NCBI RefSeq assembly: GCF_040954645.1
Contig: NC_092811.1
Coordinates: 125,174,411 to 125,238,410, forward strand
Reading direction: 5' to 3'
Length of the DNA: 64,000 nucleotides
Source of the DNA: Diabrotica undecimpunctata
Lineage: Eukaryota > Arthropoda > Insecta > Coleoptera > Chrysomelidae
Part shown: positions 44,884 to 56,415 of the stretch, in pieces
Layout: each line of letters opens with the position of its first letter
Numbering within the stretch: the stretch's first letter is position 1
The notes under the pieces: model-generated
Database searches by the model: none
Seen by the model: only the letters and a program-made list of their open reading frames with translations
What the model was told of the DNA's origin: nothing
Made by a program: the position numbers and the translations under genes

Positions 44884-46588
44884 TTGACTATTTATTCGCC
44901 AGAAAATGCCACGGATTCTCAAGCTGATAAAGATTCTGGTGACGAAGACACGCTTACCATAAATAATCTACCTACTAAGCAGCTTAGAGCGCCTGCAGAA
45001 ATAAATTTTCATAAATATAATACAAGGCAAAACATTTTCTCTAATACAGAAGATGACAAAGATGGCCCATCAGTGGAAGAATATGAAACGCCATCAAAGA
45101 GAACAAAAACAATAAAGAGAAAAAAGATTTATAAATGGAAAACCGAAGATTTAGTGTATGATGGTGAAGAATTTAGTAGCGATGAAGAAGAAATACCTCT
45201 GCAAACTCCTTTAGATATATTTTCTTTATTTTTTTATGACAAAATATTGGACCTAATAGTTGTCGAATCAAATCGATATGCAGGGCAACAAAACCATTGC
45301 CTGAAAATAGAAAAACGTAAGATAAAAGCATTCATTGGAGTGTTATTACTCAGTGGATATGTGCCAGTTCCGAGGCGGAGAATATTCTGGGAAAACGAAA
45401 GAGACAGTCAAAATGTACTGGTTTCTGAAGCTTTGTCAAGAAATAAATTTGAATATATTTTATCTCACTTTCACCTAACTGACAACGTCACTATAAATAC
45501 ATCCGAGAAATTTGCTAAAGTTAGGCCATTGTTAGATCACCTCAATGCTGCATTTTTGAAATTTGGTAAATGTGAGGAAATGCAATGTGTTGAGGTAGCC
45601 ATGGTACCATATTTCCGCTGCCATGGCTGTAAACAATTTATTCACAATAAGCCAATTTGCTATGGCTACAAACTTTGGGTAGGAGCAAGTAGATTAGGCT
45701 ACGTAAATTGAATGGAACTTTACCAAGGTGCTACCACAAATATTAGCGAAAAGTATATTGATTATGGAGTAGGGCCATCTGTTGTATTGGAGTAGGCCGA
45801 CGTTTTAAGAACTAGGTAGCCTAATAAACGGATGCACCTATTTTTTGATAATTTCTTTTCTACGGTATCTTTCTTAGAATTGCTATCGAAGAAAACTCAC
45901 CGCTACCGGCATAATACGTGAAAATCGCATACCTAATGGGCCACTAACAAACTGAAAAGAAATGAAAAAGCAAGCTCGAGGCGTTTTCGATTTAAAAAAA
46001 AAAAAAGAAAACCAGAACATTTTTGTCGTGAAGTGGATGACGACAGCATTGTCACCCTGTGCTCAAATGCAGTAGGCGTAAACCCCCTGCATAGGGTGTA
46101 AAGATTTTCACGAAAAGAACGGACAAATATTCAGGTAAGTTATAGTTTTTTAGATTATTATTACAAACGCATTTAGTTTTTATTTTCAACAACATGCTTA
46201 GTTTCATGACATTTTACAATACATATTTTAGTTGTCGCAGCCACATCTGGTAAATTTGTACAATGCAAACATGGGAGGAGTAGACAGATGTGACCAAATT
46301 TGAGCCTTTATAGAATTTTACTGACGGGCAAGGAATGGTATTTTCCGCTGGTGGCACACTGTATTGATGTAGCTCTGCAAAATGCTTGGCAGTTCGATAG
46401 ACAAAGAGGTGGGTAACCTAGATCAGTTAAAATTCCGAAGACGAGTAACCACTGCGCTATTGATACAAAATAATAAAAATGGAACACATTCGAAAGTCAT
46501 AAGTCATCCACCGAAGGTTTAGACATTAGGTTTGATCATATGGATCATTTGGTAATTCCTCAAAATAAGCAAACACGCTGTGCACATT
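44884..46588 (+). pseudogene. piggyBac-like transposase, main part
   Basis: Open frame to 45711 (275 codons), beginning without Met, then broken. Seen: acidic N-terminus (ENATDSQADKDSGDEDTLTI), basic KRTKTIKRKK, IFSLFFYDKILDLIVVESN, IKAFIGVLLLSGYVPVPRRR, SRNKFEYILSHFHLTDN, then VEVAMVPYFRCHGCKQFIHN, where relatives usually have VDEAM, so the first catalytic Asp appears to be changed. Later frames hold GGVDRCDQ-like remnants near 46275, KEWYFPLVAHCIDVALQNAW near 46330-46390 and HMDHLVIPQNKQTRCAH just before 46588. The C-terminal zinc module is cut by element E and resumes at 49270. Confidence 0.85.
46586..46588. repeat. 3-bp target duplication of element E, left
   Basis: ATT, repeated at 49270-49272. 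Joining the two flanks with a single ATT restores CAHCHEKT, the expected Cys/His pattern. Confidence 0.75.
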
Positions 46589-47175
46589 TAGCCCAGGGAA
46601 ATAAGCATTTTTTCATGACACTCGTCCGGCCAGGCAAACGACAGTTGTTTTGAGTAGTATGGACCTCTGTAACAAAAACCTATATGTTTCCTGCAGTCGA
46701 TTTTTTGGACTTAATTAGTTATTAACAAATTAAGGTCAAAAAACCGAAAATTTTTGCTTTTTTCGTCCATCAGCAAAAAGTGAAGCATTTTAAACAAATT
46801 TTAGAAGAGACGAAACTCATAAGTCATATAAAAACCTTCAAAATGCCGTTTTCTAAATGTTTCTATCCTTATCTGTTGCTTGGAAAGTTGCAAAATAAAT
46901 CAAAAATTTCGGTATTTTATAAATGTTAATAACTTTTTTTGAAAATAAACTTATAACATTCATATTTCATGGAATGCTGTGCCTTGTAGTGCTTAAAATA
47001 TGGTCAAAATTTCAAAGTTATCAGTCAATGATCAGTTATGAGTCGTCCATGATTGATTTGTCAGAAACTGACAGTTTGACATTATTATTTATTAATTCAG
47101 TATTGGGGTACACCGTAAATTAGCAACAATTATTATTTAGTAATTCAGTAATTAATTCAATTTAAATTAGCAATA

Positions 47176-47427
47176 ATGAATTTTACTATTGATGAAATGG
47201 TAGATATGATCTGGATATTGGGGAAATGCAATAAAAATTCATTACTATCAGCTAGAACTTATCAAGAACGGTTTCCAGATAGGCGGCAACCTAGACAAGA
47301 TACATTTGAAAAATTGAAAAATCGATTTAACCGCACTGGTAAGGTGACCCCAAGGTCACCAGAATTCAATAAAATGGACTCATTTTTTGGGGTTACGTTA
47401 AGAACGAAGTATATAAAATACCTCTAA
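47176..47427 (+). pseudogene. mariner-type N-terminal DNA-binding domain (DUF4817-like)
   Basis: 83 codons from ATG: FTIDEMVDMIWILGKCNKNS, RTYQERFPDRRQPRQDTFEK, LKNRFNRTGKV. This is the first helix-turn-helix of mariner-type transposases in insects and corresponds to YTDMLLTLGECLG...YAEKFPRRNLPSKKTF in the element at 55847-57997. The catalytic domain is absent. The central position within the TIRs shows it is the transposase of element E after internal deletion. Confidence 0.72.
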
Positions 47428-48213
47428 CAAGAAGGGATGATATGAAAAATAGAACCCAAATTGCATTTCAAAATATTTCTTTACAAATGCTTAGTAGGTA
47501 ATGTAAGCAACTCTTTCAATGACCCCTTTCAAGTATGCATAGATGTTTTGGGAGGTCATTTTGAACACCTTATTTAAGTAACATAAGTTAAAATTACTGT
47601 TGTTTTTTATTTTTCTATGTTGTTATTTTTTTTTTAATTTTCCGTCGGTTATTTTTTATAAATTTATTTCAAATAAATTGTTTTCTTTTATGTGTCGTTA
47701 TTTCGTTACTGAATTAATAAACAATAATGTCAAACTGTCAGTTTCTGACAAATCAATTATGGCCAACTCACAATAATTATTGGTAAACGTTAAAAAATAT
47801 CTACCAAATTAGTACTTTGATGGAAAAATAAAAATATCTAGAAAACTGATAACTTTAGGTACTTTATAAAATTTGAAGTACGATATTAGTACTTTTCGAT
47901 AATGATATAAAATACAGGATGTTCTATTTAAAATTACCAAGAAAATAATGTACTTGCATTTTGACTTACTCTGTATTTGATTTAACGAATATTATAAAAA
48001 CGAATATGTTTTATAATTTTTAACAATTATTAAAAAACTATGGTTGCAATAGATCAATGTTCCTATATTCCTTTTTAATTATACAGGGAGTTAAACTTGA
48101 TACGATTTTCAGATAATATTGGTTATAACTTTTTAAATACCTGATATAACATAATAAAACTTTACATTGTTGTGATGTGGAAGTGAAGCAGATTTCAAAT
48201 TTAAAATAAAATA

Positions 48214-48274
48214 CAGGGTGTTCCATTTAAAAAAAACATAAGTTTGGTCTGCCACCATCTTATGGAACACCCTG
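48214..48274. mobile_element. 61-bp MITE with cagggtgttccat ends
   Basis: cagggtgttccat (48214-48226) and atggaacaccctg (48262-48274) are perfect inverted repeats, with TA on each side (48212-48213, 48275-48276). Ends of this type also bound the mariner at 55847-57997 (cagggtg). Lies within the extra DNA of the right arm of element E. Confidence 0.82.
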
Positions 48275-49028
48275 TAAGATCGTAACTAATTTTAAAATGT
48301 GGAGTTTAAAGCTTCCTACAATTTTTGTCAATAACTTTTTTTTGTAATTTTTACAATAACAGATCTACTAAGATATCTTAATTGTTATAAACAAAGCTGC
48401 TATGAATTAAATAAAAAAAGAGGCTAACATTGTCCCAAATTATTTTAGGACATTTTTTTTCCTTTAAATTTGCGAAAAAATTTAGGCTTTTTAAGTATAA
48501 AAAAACAATATTCTTACAGGCAATGGTTAAAAAGTTATTCTAATTGTTTATAAGCAAAAAATCGACATGTTTTTGCAAAATTATTTTGCAATATTTAAAA
48601 TTAATTTTCTTACTTTTTTTTAATGTTAATAATAGAACAAGTCTTCTTCTTCCAGAAACTATCATTACAATTACTAAAACTATATAATTTTCTGACTTAT
48701 ATTGTTGCAAAAAAAATTAATTTGGGATAAACAAATAAAATAACTTTTAAACTATTTAACCGATCACTTTGAAATTTTAACGATATTTTAAGCACTCCAA
48801 GACACAGCATTTCATGAAAAATGAATGTTATAAGTTTATTTTCAAAAAAGTTATTAACATTTATAAAAAACCGAAATTTTTGACCTATTTTGCAATTTCC
48901 TAAGCAACAAATAAGGATAGAAGCATTTAGAAAACGCCATTTTGAAGGTTTTTATATGACTCAAAAGTTTCTTCTCTTGTAAAATTTGTTTAAAATGCTT
49001 CACTTTTTGTCGATAGACGAAAAAAGCA

Positions 49029-49153
49029 AAAATTTTTCGTTTTTTTACCTTAATCTGTTAATAACTAATTAAGTCCAAAAAATCGACTTAATCAAAATTT
49101 TTCGTTTTTTTACCTTAATCTGTTAATAACTAATTAAGTCCAAAAAATCGACT
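49029..49153. repeat. 60-bp direct duplication in the right TIR of element E
   Basis: 49029-49088 is repeated at 49094-49153 with a 5-base spacer. The left TIR has only one copy, so it arose after the TIRs were established. Confidence 0.9.
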
Positions 49154-49269
49154 GAAGGAAACATATAGGTTTTTGTTACAGAGGTCCATAATACTCAAAA
49201 CAACTGTCGTTTGCCTGGCCGGACAAGTGTCAAAAACAGGGTACTTTTTTTGCTTATTTCCCTGGCCTA

Positions 49270-49362
49270 ATTGTCATGAAAAAACAACCACCAGATGTTC
49301 AAAATGCGACAAAGGACTCCACGTCAAATGTTTTTTGGTATACCATACAAAAAGTGTATAGT
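49270..49362 (+). pseudogene. piggyBac-like transposase, zinc-binding C-terminus
   Basis: Reads CHEKTTTRCSKCDKGLHVKC then FLVYHTKSV and TAG at about 49360. The spaced Cys/His residues form the terminal zinc module of piggyBac-type transposases. It continues CAH at 46581-46588 once element E is removed. Confidence 0.85.
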
Positions 49363-51140
49363 TAATGAAGATACCCTTAAGTGCCCATCGTCCTACATAT
49401 AGGACGCCCAAAATTTTGTATATTTATCAAAAAAATAAATTTTATTGTCGTTTAATCTATTTTAGTTTACCCTAAATTAAACCTTTATAAGAAAAAAATA
49501 ATTAAAATCACAAGTAGACATAATGGGCATATCTGGGTTTTGTAACTTGAATTAGAAGTTATTCGCATGCAGTTTAAACAAAATAAAACCACATTAATTA
49601 AAACAAACTAATCATTATTTAAAAACTTGTGTATATAAAACTTGTGTGTGTTATAGGTAAATGATTATGTACAAATTATGGATTATGGACAGATTATGCA
49701 GGTAAATAAATTGTAGGCTGCTGATCTTAACAAGAAATGGAACTTGATTGATAATAATATATTACTTGTGTATTATAATTCTTGTAAACGACTGGAAGTG
49801 TTTATTTTTGAATTTTTTTGGTCGTTAATAGATTCGTATTCACACAGAAAAAGTTTTTTATGAAAATTAGTGTCTATATACATTTATATATCCATTATTC
49901 GTAATTATTTTTCTATTTTTAATTTAAGAAGTCTGCAACATTAAGTCTATTTCAACTATTAATAAGGTGTGGTAGGAACTTTTGTGGTGTATGTTTCTGA
50001 CAATGACTGCCAAAATCTTCCCAGACTGTGAAATGACTATAGCTTCCTCCAAATTTCTGTGTATTTAAAATGTTTGTGTTATTCACTCGTTTTTATAATT
50101 TCATATTCGACAATACACGCAAAACACAAAGGTATCTAATACAATAAAGCAATAAAGCGATATACGCACACACATTGCCGCTGTAAAATAATTTGGGCGG
50201 CCTCAGGGGCATTGTAGCCGCGATACAGGGAATCCTCGTTATTTAATTTGTCTCGAGTATGTCATTAACTGGGTTTGTAGATAACGTACACATAATAGAT
50301 ACCTATTGTTGACTACCCAGTTGAATTCAATTGTATCTGATTAACAAAATCAACGGAGTTTTGAGAAAATATAACGAATAATGTTAATTGTTTACCAAAA
50401 TCTTCTAATTTAATATTTTAATGTTTAAATCGACAAGGTTTATCAAAGCAATAATTGTATATTTGGTAGAATAGCAATAGACAGTATGAAGGTTACTGTA
50501 GATAAAATTAGTATCTACACAATAGGACAAACATGAAGAATGCCCTAATTGAGAGAGAAAGAGAGAGAGACAGAGAGAGAGAGAGAGAGTAATATAGTTT
50601 TCTAGATACAAATATGAGAACTCTTACCTATAATTTATACATATATAGCTATAATTTAGGAATGTCTTAAACACTACCGGTTCAAAAAGCTATCCAATGG
50701 TACTAAGAATTTATCAAAGAGAGAAATTTGAAATAACAGTTGAAACAAGTCTTTCAAATGTCTATGTACACTATTGCTCATCGAACTCACTATCACGAAG
50801 ATCCTGAATGTAGAGTTGTGGGGATGTGCCAACCCTAACTATGCTTAAATAAACTTTCTTAGATAAACTTACTAAATTGCATAAAAAGGGTACTACAAAC
50901 TGATTATTAATGGCTCTTAAAGTTTTTTTTTACCAGAAAATGGTAGGCTTCAATATTAGTGTCGTAAATATTATTAAATTTATCTGACTTGGCCCTTTGT
51001 TAAGACCGGTCCGGAGCGATCAGCAGTTTTAAAATAAATTAAATCTATTTTAATTGCTAAGATTATAAAATAACAAACAATAATAATTTGTGGTTCTAAA
51101 AAGAACCGTTTTTTTTAATCGTAACATTTGTACATTTGAA
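49363..51140. other. unassigned spacer with one (GA)n tract
   Basis: Only notable items are a small hairpin gtcctacatataggac just after the piggyBac stop (about 49389-49404) and the (GA)n at 50551-50589. No gene supported. Confidence 0.5.
50551..50589. repeat. (GA)n microsatellite
   Basis: Imperfect GA repeat with single A and C interruptions. Confidence 0.93.
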
Positions 51141-51147
51141 GACAGTA

Positions 51148-52161
51148 TCACTCCACACATAGGTATGTTTCGCTATCGCTATCCTCATCTAAATTAATTA
51201 TGATCGGTTCAATTATATTATGATCTACATGAACAAATGAATTTTCTTTACTTATTACGTGTCGGACTGAATTTCTCCAACTACTTGGAAGAATATTATT
51301 GACACATTTTCTTATTAACTCTACGACAGTACTACTTAACGTTGGAGAAATATTTTGTGACTTCACGTTAGACTTCAATTCACGCCACATAAATATGTTC
51401 TATGGGATAAAACATACAATACTAGAGTGGAAGCAGCAGCACTGTATGTCCCATTTCCTCTGCCAGTGTATCACAAACATATACTTTTTTATAGAAAATG
51501 CCTTTACAACTTCTAAAAGCTCTTGTTTGGTGTAACATTCTTCAAAATACATATCATTCGTCTCCATGTAATTTTGAATATCCAATTTAGTATTATTCGA
51601 GTTTGGAGCCTTACTTAGTTGGCGACTGTGATAGCTTGCATTGCCCATTTCTATCACGCTATTCTGAAGAATGTTTGGCATAAGATTATTGTTGGACTAT
51701 TCTTCAAAAAGTACTGTCGTTGTATCTTCATGGTAGTCAACGCAGGAGTCTTTAATATTCTTTGCAGAAAGCCACAGTGTATTTGCAATCCAACCATTTT
51801 CTGATCCAGCACGTAAAATCGTTATTCTTATCCCTTTATTTGACGGAGCTTTTGTCTTAAATTTACCGGAGCAATCGGAAAATCCTTTAGATCGCGTTGA
51901 ATGTGTGTCAAACCATGTCTCGTCGAGGTAAATTATCGGACGATTTTCATAACGGAATTTGCTTATCGAAGTTATATACTCATAACGCCATTTTTGTAAT
52001 CTATGAGATTTCATAATTACTTGTCTATTGCCAATTATACGATATCGAAAGACCATAGTTTTTAAAATTTTCGATAAGCTGGTGAGGCTACAGCTTATTT
52101 GGGTTTCGTCAACATTAAGCCATTGCTTCAGAGCTCTTAATGTAGCTCTCTTATCTGCCAT
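51148..52161 (-). pseudogene. Tc1/IS630-like DDE transposase, second family member
   Basis: Minus strand: RATLRALKQWLNVDETQI, SLTSLSKILKTMVFRYRI (second helix-turn-helix), RWRYEYI-like, RPIIYLDETWFDTHS near 51940 (first catalytic Asp), SNKGIRITILRAGSENGW, then in-frame TAG at 51697 where relatives have Trp, then SVIEMGNASYHS near 51650 (second catalytic Asp has become Gly), GHTVLLLPL in a shifted frame near 51440, PIEHI with the catalytic Glu, MWRELKSNVK and an acidic end LDEDSDSETYLCVE with stop at 51148. Most complete version of the family in transposon A. The N-terminus is cut by the LINE starting at 52162. Confidence 0.8.
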
Positions 52162-52800
52162 TATACGAGAAGAAATTGAATATGCAATGAAACAAGCTAA
52201 ACGTGGTAAATCTCCCGGGCCTGATGAAGTTCCTATCGAATTACTCAAAATTGTGAATACTAAATCTATTGATCTTCTTTTGGATCTATTCAATACCATA
52301 TATAGAACAGGTATAATACCTAAAGAATGGCTCCAATCAACATTCATACTGCTACCCAAAAAATGCCAATGTAAAGGAGTGCAATGAACATCGCACCATA
52401 GCCTTAATGAGTCATGTCTTGAAATTGTTTTTAAAAGTAATTCACAATAGAATACATAAGAAATTAGATGAAGGCATAAGTAATACATAAATGGGATTTA
52501 GGAAAGGACACGGAAAATGCTCAACATTAAGCTTACCGATCGCAAGTCCAATGAAGAAATAAGAAAACGAACAAAAGTTACAGATGTAATCTAAAAAACT
52601 GCCATGTTAATATGGAACTAAACAGGACACATAGGAAGAATGATAAGCAACCATTGGAGGAAGCGAATTATTGAATGGCGACCAAGAGCAACCAAGAGAA
52701 GCAGAAGCAGACCTCAAACCAGATGGACTGATGACATCGAAGGAATGACTGGTCATAAATTGATGCAAAATACAACAAATAGAAATGAATGAAAGTAATA
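52162..52800 (+). pseudogene. LINE RT with large internal deletion
   Basis: EEIEYAMKQAKRGKSPGPDE, VPIELLKIVN, TGIIPKEWLQSTFILLPKK in frame 52162-52385, then a shifted SHVLKLFLKVIHNR-like region, then at about 52520 a jump to LTDRKSNEEIRKRTKVTDVI, GHIGRMISNHWRKRIIEWRPRA and RWTDDIEG. The catalytic palm between these is gone. It abuts the transposase at 52161 with no visible junction feature. Confidence 0.78.
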
Positions 52801-53020
52801 GTAACATGACGTCATACAGACGCCACAGGCGACATCTGAGAATTAAGAAAAAGGCACAGATTTATTTAATAATCTAAATTAGGTTTCAAACAAGTTTTTG
52901 CTTTTCGTGTATTTCAGTTTAAGTTCTGCAGAGTTTTCTTTCTATGTTCCTGCCGCTTTAATTTGATATCCGTAGGTAGCCTTAGGTATTTAGCTGTTTT
53001 CTTTTCTTCATTAATTTTTT

Positions 53021-54832
53021 GTGTATAAAATTTGCAATTTAGACTATAGTTACTATAAAGATCTTCGAAACGCAGTTACTAACGCAGTCCGTTTGGAGAA
53101 GACTGGTTACTTAAATTATCGGTCTGCTTATTTGAATAAAAAAGATCTTTGGAAAGCTGTGAGGTTATTCAAAATTGTAAATAAACCAGTTATAGAGATC
53201 CCTCAGGAGCTTAAAGATCCTATATCTATAAATAATTATTTTACATCTGTCTTTAGCCCTGTAAATTGTTGTCCTGAGACAACCCAATGGTATCAGTCAA
53301 ATATTTTCAACCCAGATATCATTTTCTCGTTTAAAATGGCCACTATTGATGAAATTAAATCACTTATATTAGGGCTAAAATTGGAAGCTGTTGGATGTGA
53401 TAATATTTCTGCAAAGATGCTACAACTCTCCCTTTCTATTACTGCTCCTTATATTACGCACATTATAAATTGTTGTTTGGAGGTAGGTTATTTTCCGGAC
53501 ACTTGGAAATACGCTTTGAAAAAACCACTACCCAAATCAAATAAACCTGAATCACTTAATGATCTTCGCCCAATAAGCATCCTACCGGGACTGTCAAAAA
53601 TTTTAGAAAAGGTTATCTATAAACAGATATACGATTATATTTTCAGAAATAATGTAGTTACGTGTATACAATCAGGCTTTAGAAAAGAGTTTAGTACAAC
53701 GACCCTGCTTCTTGACTTAACCGATAATATACTTCGATCATTTGACGAAGAAAAAGCAACCTCAGTCATCTTGCTTGATTTTTCTAAAGCCTTCGACACT
53801 ATTGATCACGCTCTTCTGTGTGCTAAATTGAAATATTTTGGATTTGATGATACCTCCTTACAGTTTTTCAAATTTTATTTGGTAAATCGTTATCAAAAGG
53901 TCATAATCGATAATAGTTCATCAGAATTTGCATCTGTCAATTCAGGGGTGCCTCAAGGTTCGGTTCTTGGTCCTCTTCTTTTTTCAATATATATATCCGA
54001 CCTGTATAAATCTTTAAATAATCTGAAATTGCACTCTTTTGCAGATGACACACAACTGTATTTCTCTTTTGAACCTAACTCTGTAAATCAAGCGTCACAA
54101 AAAATAAATCAGGATTTGGAATCTATTTGTACTTACTCCACTAGACATAATCTTAAACTTAATGCTAAAAAATGTAATTCTTTGTTATATTGTTCAAAAA
54201 ATTATAAAGCCACTGTTCAGGATAACTTAAAACTAATTATAAAAAATGAACCTCTAAAAAATGTTAATAGTTGCAGAAACTTAGGAGTCATATATGACTG
54301 TACGCTACGTTTTCAAGAGCATGTCACCCTTTTAGTAAAAAAGTGCTATTTAGTTATGCGTCAACTGTATAGAAGCAAAGGCATTTTAAACTTTAAATTG
54401 CGTAAGTTACTTTGTGAAACTATGGTTATGTCAATTCTTAATTATGGGCTCTTGGTATTTTACCCTTGCTTAGATCAAGTTACGAAATTGAGGTTGCAAA
54501 AAATTCAAAATAATTGTTGCAGATTTGTTTTTGGCATAAGAAAATATGATCGTGTATCATGCAAAATTAAAGAACTTCAATGGCTAACAATAGATAATTT
54601 ATACAAATATCACCTCGTCTCATTGATATATCGAATTATTTCGTCGTCAAATCCTATTTATTTAAGGAACAAATTAGTATTTCGTGGAGACGCTCATAAT
54701 CTGGATCTGAGATATCCTCATAGTCTTATGCTGCCGAGATATAGACTAGCTATTTTCCAGCGATCGTTTACTTACAATGCTGTTTTAGTGTTTAATAGTT
54801 TAACAAAAAATTTAAGAGGTAAAATCCCTTGA
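53021..54832 (+). CDS. jockey-like LINE reverse transcriptase, uninterrupted frame, endonuclease missing
   Basis: 603 codons without a stop, the longest clean RT frame here; it opens without Met, so the element is 5'-truncated after the endonuclease. Seen: linker to residue 105, PLPKSNKPESLNDLRPISIL near 170, QSGFRKEFSTTTLLLDL near 217, ILLDFSKAFDTIDH with catalytic Asp at 253, GVPQGSVLGPLLFSIYISDL near 309, FADDTQLY with FADD at 340-343, NLGVIYD, then a C-terminal region with ILNYGLLVFYP and RLQKIQNNCCRFVFGI. All polymerase residues are present. PQGSVLGP and FADDTQL point to the jockey/CR1 side rather than the RTE-like families elsewhere in the window. Stop TGA at 54830-54832. Confidence 0.9.
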   Translation: MYKICNLDYSYYKDLRNAVTNAVRLEKTGYLNYRSAYLNKKDLWKAVRLFKIVNKPVIEIPQELKDPISINNYFTSVFSPVNCCPETTQWYQSNIFNPDIIFSFKMATIDEIKSLILGLKLEAVGCDNISAKMLQLSLSITAPYITHIINCCLEVGYFPDTWKYALKKPLPKSNKPESLNDLRPISILPGLSKILEKVIYKQIYDYIFRNNVVTCIQSGFRKEFSTTTLLLDLTDNILRSFDEEKATSVILLDFSKAFDTIDHALLCAKLKYFGFDDTSLQFFKFYLVNRYQKVIIDNSSSEFASVNSGVPQGSVLGPLLFSIYISDLYKSLNNLKLHSFADDTQLYFSFEPNSVNQASQKINQDLESICTYSTRHNLKLNAKKCNSLLYCSKNYKATVQDNLKLIIKNEPLKNVNSCRNLGVIYDCTLRFQEHVTLLVKKCYLVMRQLYRSKGILNFKLRKLLCETMVMSILNYGLLVFYPCLDQVTKLRLQKIQNNCCRFVFGIRKYDRVSCKIKELQWLTIDNLYKYHLVSLIYRIISSSNPIYLRNKLVFRGDAHNLDLRYPHSLMLPRYRLAIFQRSFTYNAVLVFNSLTKNLRGKIP

Positions 54833-55222
54833 TTTCATGAAGCGGCATTATAAGAAATTTTTACTACAATCGCAGTAACGTTATTATTATTATATAGTAT
54901 ATTGTTGTCGTAATTGTTACCATTAAAATTTTTAGAATTTTTTTTTTGTTTTTATTTATTATTAATATCATTTATCACATAACATCACAAATTATTTTCT
55001 TTATCTTATTTTTCTAGTAGCCATATGACTATTTCTACCATTTCAATATTATATTATTATTTATGTCAATTTATAAATAATTTTTTTTTCATGTTCTACT
55101 TATTTCAAACTGATTTTGTAAACTTGAGGTTAAGTGGAGTAGCTCTAGCTAGACTTCGCCTCATGTATCTCTTGTTTGTAAATTTTTACAGACTAAATAA
55201 AGGCAATTTATTATTATATATA
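54833..55222 (+). other. 3' untranslated part of the jockey-like LINE
   Basis: Follows the stop codon and ends with aataaaggcaatttattattat (from 55197), the usual AATAAAGG plus ATT-repeat end of this LINE group. I did not find target duplications. Confidence 0.65.
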
Positions 55223-55234
55223 TGAGCACAATTC

Positions 55235-55846
55235 CAGTCATTAATATTTATGCGCCATTTATTCCAAATGCTTATTTTTGTTTAACTGAATTTTGGTGAT
55301 GTCTAGTTATTTCTTCGAATATTTCACCGACTGTTAGTATTACAAAGTCATCTGAAAGTGTGGCCAGTTTAATAAATGTAATATGGGTCCTAGAACACCT
55401 CCTTGTAGGATTTCTGGATTTGATTGGTAGTTCTGAATATTCGCCTTTCCGTTTAACTCTAAATGTTCTGTCTTCCAAATATGACTGTATTAGCTGGAAA
55501 TAGTGGAAGGAAAGACACCTTTTGAGTTTTAGTAACAAGCCTCTGTGCCACATATCGAATGTTTTTGCTATGTCTAAAAAAATAGCTGAGCATATTTTAT
55601 TGTTTTCTAGAAATCTCTCTGTAATATTTATTATCCGATGGAAGGAATAATTCCTTTGTGGTCTGAAATAGGTTAGGTTAGGTTAGATTAGCAAAACCGT
55701 CTCAAAAAATTTGGAGATAATTGGTAGCTACAGTATTGGTCTGTACGTTTCTACTTTATTTACTGTTGTCCCTGGTTTGGGAATCATAATTAGTTTAGCT
55801 GTTTTTTACATTATTGGAATATATTTTAACCTGAACACTATGTATA
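55235..55846 (-). pseudogene. antisense jockey-like LINE RT, downstream half
   Basis: Minus strand: KTAKLIMIPKPGTTVNKVET near 55800, then YRPI, a broken palm, MWHRGLLLKLKRCLSFHYFQ, LIQSYLEDRTFRVKRKGEYS (55553-55450) and a shifted GGVLGPILHLL. It is the continuation of 58000-58560, separated by the mariner at 55847-57997: INLIYTVFRLKYIPIM reads across the joined TA. An interstitial ggttaggttaggttag lies at 55671-55686. Confidence 0.75.
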
Positions 55847-56295
55847 CAGGGTGTTTTAAAAAAAGGTAACCCCGTCTCTAGGGTAGGTAAAAAACTGAAA
55901 AATAATTAGGGTTTGTTTAGAAAAAAAATTTTGTAACGCCATCCGTCTTCAAGATACAGGGCGTTGAAGAAAAAAAAATTACGCATTTTTTACGATTTTG
56001 CCGAAACTACTGGCAACATTGTAATGAAATTTTATACGAATATGTTTTGAAAGCTGATACATCGCATGAATTTGTTTTTATATCTGATTCTCATAGAGGG
56101 CGCCAGTTACACGGATCGTAATAAGTATTAGTCAATATAACTTTTTTAAGAGTATAATTATTAATCAAAATTTCAAGTAAACTTAAACATCATTTAATTT
56201 TACACGAAAAAGGTACTCTTGGTAAAACTCGATACTGTGTACCGTTTTCGGAATATTTTGATTTGAAAATTATGAAGTAATAATTGATGCTGGTA
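55847..56295. repeat. left TIR of mariner F
   Basis: Inverted copy of 57554-57997; high identity by eye. Confidence 0.93.
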
Positions 56296-56415
56296 GTAAT
56301 GATAAAGTTCTAATGATAATGATAAAATAGGTATACCTCTATTTTCTCCAAGTGTGCCATGAAAATCTGACATTTATTGATGATGAAACCTTGTTATTTG
56401 TAAAATCAAATCAAA

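Larger units (their letters stand above)
46589..49269. mobile_element. DNA transposon E with long TIRs, inside piggyBac
   Basis: Ends are tagcccagggaaataagc (46589) and its near-exact complement at 49269 (one difference). The inverted match runs from 46589 to about 47020 against 49269 to about 48766. It then resumes at 47051-47102 against 47707-47757, so the right arm has about 0.9 kb of extra DNA (47880-48765). Only a helix-turn-helix remnant (47176-47427) is left of a transposase. Insertion is proven by the interrupted piggyBac zinc motif. Confidence 0.88.

Noticed and set aside
50405..50611. Leu-Ser repeat frame
   Set aside because: Translation of the (GA)n tract on the minus strand.
53021..53023. 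Host gene start at the long RT frame
   Set aside because: The frame opens with GTG in the linker following a lost endonuclease; RT motifs show it is a LINE.
55671..55691. Interstitial telomere-like ttagg repeat
   Set aside because: Only about three to four units inside a LINE relic; too short to distinguish from chance.
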